The notes under the pieces: generated by a model
The model's database searches: none
What the model saw: only the letters and a program-made list of their open reading frames with translations
What the model was told of the DNA's origin: nothing
Assembly: GCF_032854445.1 (NCBI RefSeq)
Contig: NC_088297.1
Span: forward strand, 27,027,915 to 27,087,914
DNA: 60,000 nt
From: Liolophura sinensis
Taxonomy: Eukaryota; Mollusca; Polyplacophora; Chitonida; Chitonidae
Reading direction: 5' to 3'
Position numbers and translations under genes: made by a program
In this document: one piece after another, positions 1-10,495 of the stretch
How the letters are laid out: each line of letters opens with the position of its first letter
Numbering within the stretch: position 1 is the stretch's first letter

Positions 1-185
1 GTCAGGAATTGGCCTTAGACATGACAGGAATTGGCGTTAGACATTGCCAAGAATTTACAATATACGTCAGGAGTAGGCAACAGACATGTCAGAAACTGGC
101 AATAGCCATGTCAGGAATTGGGTTTAGGCATATCAGGAATTGGCATTAGGCATGTCAGGAACGACATTAGACATGTGAGGAATAC
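1..185. repeat. 22-bp minisatellite at the left edge
   Basis: About nine degenerate copies of a roughly 22-bp unit (consensus close to GTCAGGAATTGGCATTAGAC plus AT). The array begins before the window. No coding sense is visible. Confidence 0.85.
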
Positions 186-655
186 TAAATACTAAAGCAA
201 AATCGACCCTATAGCCTATCAGAACACATTGGGTGAGATTTCATTGGTTAACTTATATATTTCATCAGTGGCTTAGGTCATACATGTGTACAATTGACAT
301 ATTCCTTCAAGTCTTGTGGGATAAGGAATTAAGTAGCTCACATCATCGTACAGAGCACAGCCCAGATCTAATATGCGAAGTGTGATGACAGTGACATCAT
401 TTTTATGTAGTTCATATTATCGTATGGAACACAGCCTAGTCTAAAAATGTGACATGTGATGACGTCAGCAACGGAATAGAGTGACATCTTTCATTAACGC
501 AATATATTAGCTACATCATTGTGAGAAAAAGTCAGGAGTCCCATGCGGATATTATAAGATTTAATAAATATACATCTGACTCCAATAAATGTGACAAATC
601 TAGGCATTTCACCAAATGTGTGGTAAAGCTCTATACTGGACAATGTGAATCTTAC
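186..655. other. non-coding flank, nothing recognised
   Basis: AT-rich sequence between the edge minisatellite and the Ig exon. It would be intronic if the Ig gene continues to the left. I see no exon, repeat unit or RNA gene here. Confidence 0.5.
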
Positions 656-828
656 CTGACTTAGTCAGAGTTTTCGGGGAAGATCGGGAAACTCCGTAAG
701 TGTTAGTAGCCACACAATAGTACGTTCCTTCATCCGCCACCGTGACCCTTGTGATGTTGATATGCCCCTGTTTTAACGCGATCCTTTCAGTAATGTTCAG
801 AACTTCGCCATCTTTTACCCAGGTGATA
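656..828 (-). CDS. Ig-domain protein exon, C-terminal half of the Ig fold
   Basis: 173 nt: one base completing a split Ser codon, 57 codons, then one base. Acceptor TTATTTACAG, donor CAG/GTAAGATT. It encodes ITWVKDGEVLN, two N-glycosylation sequons (NIT) and DEGTYYCVATN, the F-strand cysteine. No in-frame stop. Confidence 0.87.
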
Positions 829-3062
829 CTGTAAATAAAGAATCTTTATTACGGAGAAAAGGGCATTGGGGAGATAGGACAGCTAGAAAGAAGTAGTTTA
901 TTTATGTCTGCATTACGTGGTTATACATATTAAGAAGAAATAAAACTTTTTAATTTTCTGCACGGTTGTATTCCAGCCGCGCTTTCGAACTTTCCCTAAA
1001 AGTGCCCGACAGACCTTAAGTTTGTAAACTTGTTTGGAAAGCCACAGATAAATTCTACGTATTTTGGAATTCATTCGAACGGAATTTTGAAATCCTGGCC
1101 CTAGTTAAATACAACAAACAATATTTAGCTGGAAAATATCGACTTCATTTAAGATCTCTCGACATTTCTGCGACTCTCAAAGACTGATATCATGTGTTTT
1201 ACATTTTGTTGCCTAGAAAATGTGTGCCATTGTCGGGACACAACGTAAATACCGTATGCTTTAACAGGTAAAAGCAGTTCACGCCACAAAACCTAATCTC
1301 ACGTTACGTCTTAGTGGCTGTCGAGTAAAGGCCGGTGTAAACTGAGTGTTTCGTTGTGACTCCACCCGACACAATTAAAAATCGCATTGAGTTGCTGACA
1401 AATGTTCTGGTGTATACCTCTCCACGACGAAAATCGAGTCCAGTTGGCTGCAGTCGTGTTTAGTCGTGAGTGATCTGACCGTGCGAGATTTATAAAAAAA
1501 AAAAACATCAGACCCAGTCGAGAGTCTTTTATAGTGTATCCACTCCTACTATCGTCAGTGACTGTCTTCAACCTTCAGCCAATCAGAACTGGGCGCACAG
1601 TCACGCGACCACACCACATTTTGGTATCCAAAATGGCGGTGCCCAAGGAGGCAAATCTTGAACCCAATTCCACGAATTGCGCTGGTGTAACCTGAAGGTG
1701 ACATAATCACAATGACTTAAAGAAAACTTTGTAATGTTCACACCTAACATATTGAACGAAGCACAGTTGAAACCACCGAGTTCCAGGTAAGTGGATGTAA
1801 CGATTCAGATCGGCATGAATAAAGGACTGAGGAAGAGAATCTAAGATGACATGACCAGCCACCGTCGGAACTAACAATTTACTCGCATTGGCGTCGGAAG
1901 TAGCACGTCCGGTACAGTCATGGTCTTACCACTTTCCATCACACAAAAGAAAAAACCATGCGCACATTAAACCGTTAATCACGTAAAACTACAATGGATC
2001 TATGTAAAAAATAAAAACCACGTAAAACAATTTCAGGGCATCTCCAGCCGTCTAGCATCCCATATTTTCGGGATCTAAGCGGCCCTGTACAATTGCCTTT
2101 CGCACTAGGACAGTTGACAGGTGCCGTACCACCACACTGACCTGACCATGTACACGGTGTTTTTTTTTTTCAGCCCATTTTAAACCTGACCTCTGACGTA
2201 TTCTTGAAATGTTCACCCTGAACTAGGCGCACAGTCATGCGGCCACTTTTTGGTATCCAAAATGGCGGCGCCCAAGGAGTTCACATGGACGACACAGGTA
2301 GACGACAAGCTCATCGAGATTTGGAGTGATGAGCCTTGTGAAAAAGCCCCTGCTGTTCACGCAACAGTAGCCAAGACTTTACCCATCAACTCCTGACTGA
2401 CTGTCTCCGACGGCGTCTGTGACGAAGAATAATACAGATTGCTGCAATAGATGGATTGCAATGGTAAGTTTGTGCCTACTGGATGTCTATTCTTAGAGGA
2501 GTCATAAGCTGGACAAAGGCCCTTGGCTGGTAAGGGCATACAACTGGCAACACACGCAAAAGCACCTCAAAGATGGCTACCATTGCAAACCATGTGCTTG
2601 TGGTTTAACGTCGTACTCAACAATTTTTCAGTCATATGACGACGAAGGAATCCTTAGGGTGCATGTACGCGTAATGTGCCTCCTTGTTGCAGGACGGATT
2701 TCCACCGTTCTTTTATTTAGTGCTGCTTCACTGAGACGACTTACCGAAGGCAAGTAAGTCGCCCCGTCCGAGCCATTATACTGATACGGGTCAACCAGTC
2801 GTTGTACTATCCCCTTCATGCTGAACGCCAAGAGAGAAAGTCACAACTTCCTCTTTTAAAGCCTTTGTTGTGACTGGATCTACCGGTCCCGAAGCGGACG
2901 ATCTACCAACTGTGTCATTGTTCCGAGTACATGTGGGTGATCTTACATTTCTTTCACAGTCTTACCTTGGAAGTGGATATCCCGTCACAACACATTCAGC
3001 TGCGATATAATCGTTAAAAAAGTCCTGGCTAGTCAGCGACGACACAGACGGTGGGCGTGGTT
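656..3062 (-). CDS. immunoglobulin-domain protein, partial (two exons)
   Basis: Two minus-strand exons, 3062..2966 and 828..656, together encode one I-set-like Ig domain. Exon 1 supplies the first cysteine in AECVVTGYPLP. Its last two bases join the first base of exon 2 to make Ser, giving the Ig core ITWVKDGEVL and then the second cysteine in DEGTYYCVATN. The spacing, the WVKDG tryptophan and the DxGxYxC motif are diagnostic of Ig domains. Donors are GTAAG and acceptors are pyrimidine-rich. The chain leaves exon 2 in phase 1, so the protein continues past the left edge. Upstream exons must lie to the right of 3062; 12618..12434 ends in the required phase 1. I infer an extracellular adhesion or receptor protein but cannot name the orthologue. 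The 2.1-kb intron is filled with transposon debris. Confidence 0.85.
1200..1590. repeat. transposon-like fragment in the Ig intron
   Basis: Starts near GGCCGGTGTAAACTGAGTG and contains CGTCGTG-type motifs seen at PIF/Harbinger termini. It leads into the direct repeat at 1590. Assignment to a superfamily is only a guess. Confidence 0.3.
1590..2280 (+). repeat. dispersed repeat R1, copy 1, between ~57-bp direct repeats
   Basis: R1 sequence (about 1655-2215) is closely similar to 4270-4717 plus 7461-7690. It is bracketed by near-identical direct repeats at about 1590-1651 and 2225-2280, both reading through TTGGTATCCAAAATGGCGG. This copy preserves the uninterrupted site (about 1970-1985) where copy 2 carries a hAT insertion. 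Confidence 0.8.
2262..2399 (+). pseudogene. Myb/SANT- or MADF-like N-terminal fragment
   Basis: A 45-codon reading frame starts MAAPKEFTWTTQVDDKLIEI and continues WSDEPCEK, then meets a stop. The W-x(n)-LIEIW pattern resembles the first helix of Myb/SANT-like or MADF DNA-binding domains carried by PIF/Harbinger elements. The rest of the domain is absent. The identical ATG context is duplicated at about 1633, where it runs into R1 sequence instead. Probably transposon debris inside the Ig intron. Confidence 0.4.
2600..2830 (-). mobile_element. SINE fragment with tail B (CGACGTTAAACC type)
   Basis: Minus strand reads a tail close to CATATGACTGAAAAATTGTTG, AGTACGACGTTAAACC, matching 38177-38243 and the end of the SINE at 24915-25195. 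The upstream part also matches 53236-53345. The tRNA head is missing. Confidence 0.65.
2966..3062 (-). CDS. Ig-domain protein exon, N-terminal half of the Ig fold
   Basis: 97 nt entering in phase 1 and leaving in phase 2. Acceptor TTATCTTCTCTCCAG, donor CCAAG/GTAAGACT. It encodes PRPPSVSSLTSQDFF followed by AAECVVTGYPLP with the B-strand cysteine. It matches the phase of exon 828..656 exactly. Confidence 0.82.
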
Positions 3063-4009
3063 CTGGAGAGAAGATAAATGCATTTACTGGAGGGGGACAT
3101 GTCACGTGGTACGAGATCGAGATGTAAAGGGGGAGATGTAAAGTTGGGATGCTAGGAATATCACACAACAGAGTTTAACATCAGTCCATTCAACAATCTG
3201 ATTTTTACAATGAACAATAAACAATGAACCAAGTAGACGACAAACAATTACATAGGCAGCAACCTCAGCTTTACAACTCTATCATTTCTCTTCGAAGCCG
3301 AGTTTGGATTGACGTCGATATTTTGTTATATGCCTACAGATTGGGTTTTATTCGTAGGTGGCGTCTCCTACTCCAATACCTCATACCTCATCTCCGGCCG
3401 CACGTGCGAAGGTCTGCAGGTAAACTGCGGATGGTCGAGGGTTTCCCCAGGGCTCTGCCCGACTCCCCCCACCATAATGCTGACCGCCGTTGAAATATTC
3501 TTTAGCACGGCGTAAAAAAACTCCGATCAAATAAATCAATCAACCAGTCTCGAAAGACAACAGGCCCGTAGACGTGAGGTCCCTTGTTCGAATCCAGCTA
3601 GCTCTGCTCCCAGAGGTAGGTCATTTTCTAGTTCTGAAATCGCTTTCATTCTTCCCAGATCAGCTTTTAGAATTATACCTCTGTGTATTGTTATACATTC
3701 AGTAACCTGGAACTTAGCCCTGTCGCTTGCGCTGTACGTGTGAAAACACGCCACAAAACTGGTTTCCTTTGATATTGAAGCAAGTCTGAATTCTAATCAC
3801 CTCATTGTCCGTGAACAGTAAAGACTGTGCCCTCACCATAAACACACGTATTTGAAAGTGTCCACTGAGACAGCATCCGAACTCGACTCCTTTGCAAAGC
3901 TTTCGGATATGAATGTTACAAGAACGCATTGATTTTTCTTACTATTCATGTAGTAAATTAGTGAACCTAAACCTAATGTATGCCCCCTAGCTTTCCACCA
4001 GTACAAAGC
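3063..4009. other. non-coding stretch with SINE pieces
   Basis: Holds a tail-A SINE fragment (3395-3545) and, at about 3570-3650, a B-box-like GTTCGAATCC followed by sequence resembling 31743-31790, probably another SINE head. No exon of the Ig gene was recognised here. Confidence 0.45.
3395..3545 (+). mobile_element. SINE-A fragment, 5'-truncated
   Basis: Matches the 3' half of the common SINE: CCGGCCGCACGTGCGAAGG, CCACCATAATGCTGACCGCC, and a tail ending ATCAAATAAATCAATCAA. Diverged from the full copies at 13542 and 52920. Confidence 0.75.
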
Positions 4010-4735
4010 CATATCACCACATGAACCTTGCACTTTTTTCTACAACATATCCAAAACTAAACCTAGCATGACCACCGTTGGAAGTAAAGTCATAGCATTT
4101 TGTTACCTTGGTAACCTCCAGGGGAGTAAGAAGTAACATAGGCAAAACGGTTTTTAGTCGTATCCTAAAAAGAGACAAAATTCTCATATATTTTAACTAG
4201 GTGCAAACTAACAGGGCAGAAATGTATAGTGCATCAATAACCTAAAATGTCCGTGAGGCAGTATCACCCAATCAGTTTCACAATTCCACGAAAGATTCCA
4301 GGTGTACCTAAAGGTGACATAATGTCACAATGACTTGAAGTAAACCGTGTTTTTTTTTTCTTTGTTTGTTTGTTGTTGTTTTTTTTGTGACGTTCACACT
4401 TCACATGTTCAGCACAACACAACCGGAGCCACCGAGTTCCAGGTAAGTGAATGCAACGATTCAGATCGGCATGAATAAGGAACTGAGGAAGAGAATTAAG
4501 GATGACATGATCAGCCATCCTCGGAACTAACCATTTACCTGCGGTGCAGTCAGAAGCAGCACAGACGGTACGACCATGGCCGTACTACCTTTCATCACTC
4601 AAAAAAACGTAAAGAAGAAAAATTAAGATAAGAAATCAAAAGTAAAGTCGAACAAATTTACTGGCGACCAACAAAATGAAGGCCCATGTGCACACCTGTG
4701 CACACTAGACCTTTAATCAGGGATTTACCGGATGC

Positions 4736-4766
4736 AAAAAACACGCGTCTCTGACGCGTGTTTTTT
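4736..4766. repeat. subterminal hairpin of the hAT element
   Basis: Perfect 14-bp arms (AAAAAACACGCGTC and its complement) around a 3-nt loop, 18 bp inside the left terminus. Subterminal repeats often serve as transposase binding sites; that role is inferred. Confidence 0.8.
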
Positions 4767-5027
4767 AACTTGGACACAAAAAATGCATCGGCAGGGGTCC
4801 CATGGGACGCAACAAAAAAACCCCCCCAAAATTTACAACCACATCCAAGTGCCCATGGAAGCTGATTTAGTCACTAAAATAATTCATGTATCCAGTTATT
4901 TTCATAAACCAGCATCCACGAGTTCTACGGTAGTAACATGGCACGTCCAGCGCTAAAAATAGCACGCGTGGCCTACAATTGTGACGTATGCTGCTAGAGG
5001 GGATCAATGAATTGACGCACTACTTCA

Positions 5028-7167
5028 ATGCACACAGCACGCGCTGTAAAGTGTAAGCGGTCCGCTGAGCAAATGTGCTATCATTCAAAGCAAATCATGA
5101 GCAAACAGTCCAAGTTGTCAAAGTTTTTCGGCGGTGGATCCGAGTCTAGCCACACTGTTATCATGCGTGATTCTGAATCACCTGAGCCGGCTGAAGCTGA
5201 AAAAACACACACTGACACAGACGCGGTATCGGCACCTAAACGGGCTCGCACTCGATCGTTTCAAACCGAATGGCAAATGAAATTTCCATGGTTGAGTAGG
5301 GCCAACTCCGAATCCCAGGCCTCGGGTATGATATGTAACACTTGTAAAAATGCAAATTTTGACAATTCCTTCACAACAAACCAGGGCTGTTGTAACTTTC
5401 AACTCAGCGCATTGTCCCGCCATCAAGATTCTAAACAACACATCGAGGCTGTAAAGATTTTACATACGCGCTCTCACACAGATGCGGCCATGAAAAAAGT
5501 TCGCGAAGTCAGCCAAAATACGTACGACGAAAAAATGAACAGCGAAATGATTCAGCTAAGAACTGTTTTTGTGATGGCCAAAAATAACATTGCCGCTGAT
5601 AATTTTCGAGACCTAATGGACTTGCAAGTTTTGAATGGTGTAAAAGTGAAGCAGTACTACAAACGGCCGCAAATTGTCTCCGATATGGAGGAGTGTATAG
5701 AACAAGTCGCGGAGGAAAGCATTCTTGACAAATTACAGGCAAGTGACTTCATGGGCATAATGTTGGACGAGACTTGTGATGTATCAGTGGAACAAAAAAA
5801 ATTGCCATTTATGTTAGATACATTGACAATGGAGAAGTGCATGTGTCGTTTATAGGCAATGAACGTATAACAGACGGTACCGCTGCTGGTATTGAAACTG
5901 CCATTATCTCAGTTTTGGAAAGGAAAAACATTTGCCAGGATGACATGCAGAAAGTCCTTGGTCTGGGAACTGACGGAGCGGCTGTAATGACTGGTCGTCA
6001 CAATGGACTCGGCGCAAAACTGGGCCGTCGAAATAAGAATATTGTCCATATCCACTCACCGTTTGAATTTAGCTGTATCCCAGGCAGGAAAGTCGATTGA
6101 GTATTGCAAGAACTATCACGCCATGATCCACTCACTCTATCAGTTTTACAGGGATTCTTCTGTCAGATACGATAAGCTAAGACAACTACAAACTGTTCTT
6201 AACGGCAAGGCAAAACAAATCGTGGAACCCACATCTGTTCGTTGGCTTTCTATTGAGTCTGCTATGAAAATGATTCTAGACAGTTATTGTGCCATTATGC
6301 TCTCCCTTGATGCGGAAAAATCACCGAAAGCAGTAGGACTATCGAAATTTATTGGCAATTCATTGTTCCTGTTGTTCACAGCATTCCTCATTGACATTTT
6401 AACAGCCATTGGAATTCTAAGTCTTACGTTCCAGAAAGATGCCGTCAACCTTTCTCATATCAAACACAGTGTTACTTCTGCCAAGAACACATTGACTGAC
6501 ATGAGAAAAGGGTCCAGCAAGGTTACGGAAGTCCTCAATGCTTTGGGCGAGATGCCAACAACAGGAGAGGCAGCCAAGTACCATGATGTGAATGTTACAG
6601 ATAATAACATTCTCAGGCAAAGGTTTAATGATATCAGAAATACCTACCTGGATAAGCTCAGCAGTAACCTTGATGACAGGTTTCCCCGTGACGTTAGACA
6701 AGCTTGAATGTTTTGATGTCCTGTTCAACCCAGGGCGATACCCTGGTGACCTTAACCTCTTAGATTATGGCGTGCAACAGTTTGGTGTGTTAGTAGAGTT
6801 TTACCAAGAGCTTGTTAACAAAGAGAGAATGGAAGCTAGCTTTCTACAGTTCAAACACTTAGCTAAGTCATACCAAGTGCTTTCATTTGAAGCTTTTGTG
6901 AAAGTGTTGATCAGAGGGTTTAATGAAGAGTTTCCTGACTTTGTGTTACATGGCAAAATTGCATTGGTGCTTCCAGTTTCCTCTGCCCCATGTGAGAGGG
7001 GATTTTCCATCCAAAATGCAATGAAGAACAAATCCAGGAACCGGATAACCCCAGAACGTCTAAACAGGCTGATGTTTATCAAACTGAATGGTGGCAGTGT
7101 GGAGCACTTTGACTTTGCCAGAGCAGCCAAAATTTTCACTGACATGAGAAAAAGACTTCCTCATTAA
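5028..7167 (+). pseudogene. hAT transposase, inactivated by frameshifts
   Basis: The reading frame starts at 5028 or, more likely, at the ATG at 5097 (MSKQSKLSKFF). It runs through a CNTC...HQDSKQH zinc-finger region, the first catalytic Asp in LDETCDVS, the LGTDGAAVMTG motif, HRLNLAV, and ends with a classic hAT C-terminal dimerisation block (LVLPVSSAPCERGFS, ending at 7167). The frame shifts three times: at about 5800-5840, at about 6060 and at about 6690-6700. Between the breaks there are no other stops, so it is recently dead. The family resembles the ZNF862/C17orf113-like hAT group. A QxxLxxFF motif near the N-terminus fits a PCNA-interacting peptide. AATAAA follows at 7242. Confidence 0.88.
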
Positions 7168-7690
7168 TAAGTTCTCTCAGTGTACAGCTGGTCAGACTGT
7201 CACTCAAGGCCACTCAGTGACTATATAAGTGATAATCATAAAATAAATTGAGAGTTTGACTTTAATGATAGAGAAAAAAAAGTCTTTGTAACATTGAAAA
7301 AATAAACAGAGCACAAAGGTCATTAATATATATATGTGTTTTTATAGGTCATTTATATATTAAAAATTCATTGGACCCCCATTATGGTATGTGGGACCCC
7401 ACTTTTTTTTTGAATGGGGTCCATTGGACCCCACAAAAATTACAGCCAGGTAAAACCCTGCCTTTAATCACATAAAACTACAATGGATTTATGTGAAGAA
7501 CAGAAACCCCGTTAACAATTTTATCTCCAGCCGTCTAGGACTCCAAAGCTGTCGGGGTCTAAGCGCCGCTGCACAACCGCCTTTCGCACTAGGACAGTTT
7601 ACCGGTGGCCCTACCACTAAATTGACCTGACTTGACCATACGCGCTGTTTTTTCGACCCATTTCAACCCTGACCTCTGACATACACTTGA

Positions 7691-8449
7691 AATATGCGCC
7701 CAGAAGGGCGTAAAACACTAATTCTAACAACTGATTCTGTAACCTAAAAAGCATTGGACAGACTAGATTTGAGATCAGTTTGAACGTCCGTATATGTCTT
7801 CTACACTCACGATCTAAATGTACACTAAATAATTTGTTAAATTGCCGACTGAGTCACTTTCACCCACATCATTCTTTACTCAAATAATTCGAAGTGGTTT
7901 CATTTAATTTTGCTCACCATTCAGTTTTACTTTGAATACAAAATTAAAAACATATATCAAAGGAGAAAAAATGTTAAAAACATGCAAATTTCACATGAAA
8001 ACGTGTGAAAAGTTAATCGTAAATATGGTCTTAAATATTTTTGTCATTTGAAAATAATTTTTGTGTGGTTGATATTTGGTACCACCATTTGGCGTCATTG
8101 GTTTGTTATGATGTGATGCATGAATGTGTAATAAATTTATCTGAATGAAAATCTGCTGTTTATATCTAAACATATCCGTTAAATCTGAATTAAGACAATA
8201 ATTAGATATATATTACAAATATAAATATGAGTTGTCAAGTAATAAACTTGTCAGAAGGAAACCCAAATGTATTTATTGGACATGAGCCATATCCTTTTTT
8301 ATGACTTTCTTGTGCAAAGAAGATATATACCAAGGAATGACCCTAAATACCCACGATACAAAATTATTTTCAAATGTCCATTTCTCCTAAAAGAAAAAAA
8401 GTATTCAGTCTTGATCATGTTTACAAATAACTTTTCACATTCTTTCGTT
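7691..8449. other. AT-rich intergenic, nothing recognised
   Basis: AT-rich sequence between R1 copy 2 and the next SINE. Only short chance frames are present. Confidence 0.5.
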
Positions 8450-8648
8450 TGATTTATTTCTTTATTTATTTGATTCGTGTTTTGCGTCGTGGTTAGGAAT
8501 ATTTCACTTGTACGACGGCGGACGGCATTGTGATGGGAGGAGACCGGACAGAGCCCGGGAGAAAACCCATGACTATCCGCAAGTTGTTGGGAGACCTTCC
8601 CACGCACGACTGAAACTCACATCGACCGCATTGGTGAGAGGTTCATGG

Positions 8649-9773
8649 CAGGGTCAGAATTTCGACGCGAGTCCGTGAGCCGACTCGCGCAAAAGTCCAG
8701 TGGGGCGAGTCCATGTGGATTCGCGCAAAACGTAACATGTATACATGGTTTGTTTGGTAAAAGGTTTCACTTTCTGACGCGTGTTCCTGTCTCGAATAAC
8801 TTAAAATTGGGAACCGACGGATGTTGACACTCTCGGACATTTACGACTGCCGTAAATTGGCCGAGTATTGCCATACATAAGACGCGGTCGCTGATTGGTC
8901 ATGCAGAAATGTGTCAACCAGTCAATGCCGTTTTAACTCTGTCGAGGTTGACGGCCGCTACCAAACTCCTCACCTCGTTTTTTGACAGCATGATCTCGGC
9001 TAAGCATCTGCGGGAGAATATTGACTATAAGTATTTTGTTCAGTCTTAACATTGAAGGCAGTTATACTGAATTTAGTGTCTTTAAAGATATAACTGTGAA
9101 GAAACTACTGGTTAACAAAACTTCGCCCTGTTTGTGCAGAAAAAATGTATCTTTGTATGGCAGAGGAATAGTTTGTTTTCTGTCGGACACTCACACGAGG
9201 GCCGAATGACTGTTTACAAAAATGGCGTCCCGTGGGAAATGCATATCGAAAAGGTCCATTGCTATTTGGGAGGACGATTTAAAATCAAATTTTGAATTTA
9301 CGTTGGAGGATGGAGGAGAGAAATTAGTGGCTGCAACATGCAGTCTGCTTACATTTATGTTGTTATTTAAGTGCTTCTATTCCTGATGAATAAATCTGTT
9401 GAAATTTTCAACACTGGTTTTAACATCAAACTAAAAACGCAACTTTGTATAATCAGCTAAGCTTTTCTCATAAGTTTATCATATGCTGAATTATGGTATT
9501 CATTTATTGTGTCCTGTTGCCTGATTGTTAGTTGGCACTTGTGACAAGGGCTCGCCATCAGTAAAAGTCGATTTAGGTTAATTTGTCACCAAACCGTTTG
9601 TGTTTAAAGTTTTGATAAATCTAAACATTAAAAGAGTTAAACTGAATTTTAGTTGTTTCTTACATGTATATACATTTATTTTGAGAATTTTCGTTTTGAC
9701 TCTGGGCTCTCGCAAATGGCAGTAGTAGGAGTCCACCTGGACTCTCGCGTCTCCGCACGAAATTCTGACCCTG
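8649..9773 (+). mobile_element. CAGGG-ended DNA transposon, non-autonomous, 1125 bp
   Basis: Terminal inverted repeats CAGGGTCAGAATTTCG at both ends, with the outer repeats continuing imperfectly (CGCGAGTCC / GAGAGTCCA). Flanked by a 5-bp duplication CATGG (8644-8648 and 9774-9778). It sits inside a SINE, which fixes its boundaries. The ends resemble hAT, but the duplication is 5 rather than 8 bp. It holds no full transposase. Confidence 0.82.
9223..9375 (+). pseudogene. short reading frame in the CAGGG element
   Basis: A frame from ATGGCGTCCCG encodes MASRGKCISKRSIAIWEDDL and about 30 more residues, then stops. It could be a remnant of a transposase N-terminus. No catalytic motif is visible and the function is unknown. 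Confidence 0.25.
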
Positions 9774-9832
9774 CATGGTTTACTGCGCCCTGCTGGCTTC
9801 CTAACCAACTCGGCCTCGGAGGGCCCTTTTCG

Positions 9833-10182
9833 TTTCTTTATTTGACTTTTATGTTTTCTCCAGAGCTAAAGAAAGATTGGATTATTTGAGATTAACCTAA
9901 AAGCAAATACACTGTACAATACGTTCGCAGCTTGTATCATTCCTATTTTGACGACTTAATAACTGTAGCCGACGCAGTTTTCTGAGAAACGCAATGAACG
10001 AATGACTTATGAAATGGGTGACGAAGAGATAGTGACTAGGTAATCAGATCACCTATTACGTCATTATGCATGTACTCCGCGTCATTTCACTTCCGGTTCA
10101 GGTTGCCCCAGTTTCTCCGTGACCATATATGGAATTATTTCACAGATACTGAACTTAAGAGTTTTCTAAATTGTACTCCACG
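9833..10182. other. intergenic, nothing recognised
   Basis: No repeat, exon or RNA gene seen. Separates the split SINE from the 69-bp array. Confidence 0.45.
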
Positions 10183-10495
10183 CTGTGGTTTACTAGTGTA
10201 GTTCCCATTTGTAGTCAGAGAGCAGAGGGTAAGACAAAAGTGCATTTGACACTGTGGTTTACTAGTGTAGTTCCCATTTGTAGTCAGACAACAGAGGGTA
10301 AGACAAAAGTGCATTTGACACTGTGGTTTACTAGTGTAGTCCCCATGTGTTGTCACAAAGTACTTGGTCACACAGAAGTGTATTTGACGCTGTACTTTAC
10401 CAGTATAGGCTATGGTCACAAAGTACAGTCACAAAGTACAGGGTAAATTAGAAGTGTACTTGACTCTGTGGCGTTCTTGTGTAATTCCTATTTGC
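10183..10495. repeat. 69-bp minisatellite
   Basis: About 4.5 units starting CTGTGGTTTACTAGTGTAG at 10183, 10252, 10321 and 10390, then a longer unit from 10466. Because 69 is a multiple of three, both strands stay open and give spurious frames of about 90 codons. Confidence 0.9.

Larger units (their letters stand above)
4718..7460 (+). mobile_element. hAT-superfamily DNA transposon, 2743 bp
   Basis: Ends are inverted (CAGGGATTTACCGG on the left, CAGGGTTTTACCTGG read inward from the right) and are flanked by an 8-bp direct duplication CCTTTAAT at 4710-4717 and 7461-7468. The length of the duplication and the CAGGG ends fit hAT elements, as does the transposase inside. A subterminal perfect hairpin lies at 4736-4766 and GGGGTCC/GGACCCC palindromes lie near the right end. 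R1 copy 1 shows the pre-insertion site. Confidence 0.93.
4010..7690 (+). repeat. dispersed repeat R1, copy 2, split by a hAT element
   Basis: R1 sequence occupies 4010-4717 and resumes at 7461-7690. Its parts align in order with copy 1 (GTTCCAGGTAAGTG, GATTCAGATCGGCATGAAT, and GACCTCTGAC near the end). The 4010-4290 segment also matches 29280-29490 in opposite orientation, so R1 is a multicopy element of more than 900 bp. Confidence 0.8.
8450..9832 (-). mobile_element. SINE-A copy split by a 1.1-kb insertion
   Basis: Minus-strand SINE-A occupies 8450-8648 (tail to middle) and 9774-9832 (tRNA-like head, CTAACCAACTCGGCCTCGG). The two parts join in register with the intact copy at 13542-13801. 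Confidence 0.85.

Noticed and set aside
10135-10446. overlapping 91- and 94-codon frames on opposite strands
   Set aside because: Explained by the 69-bp tandem repeat.
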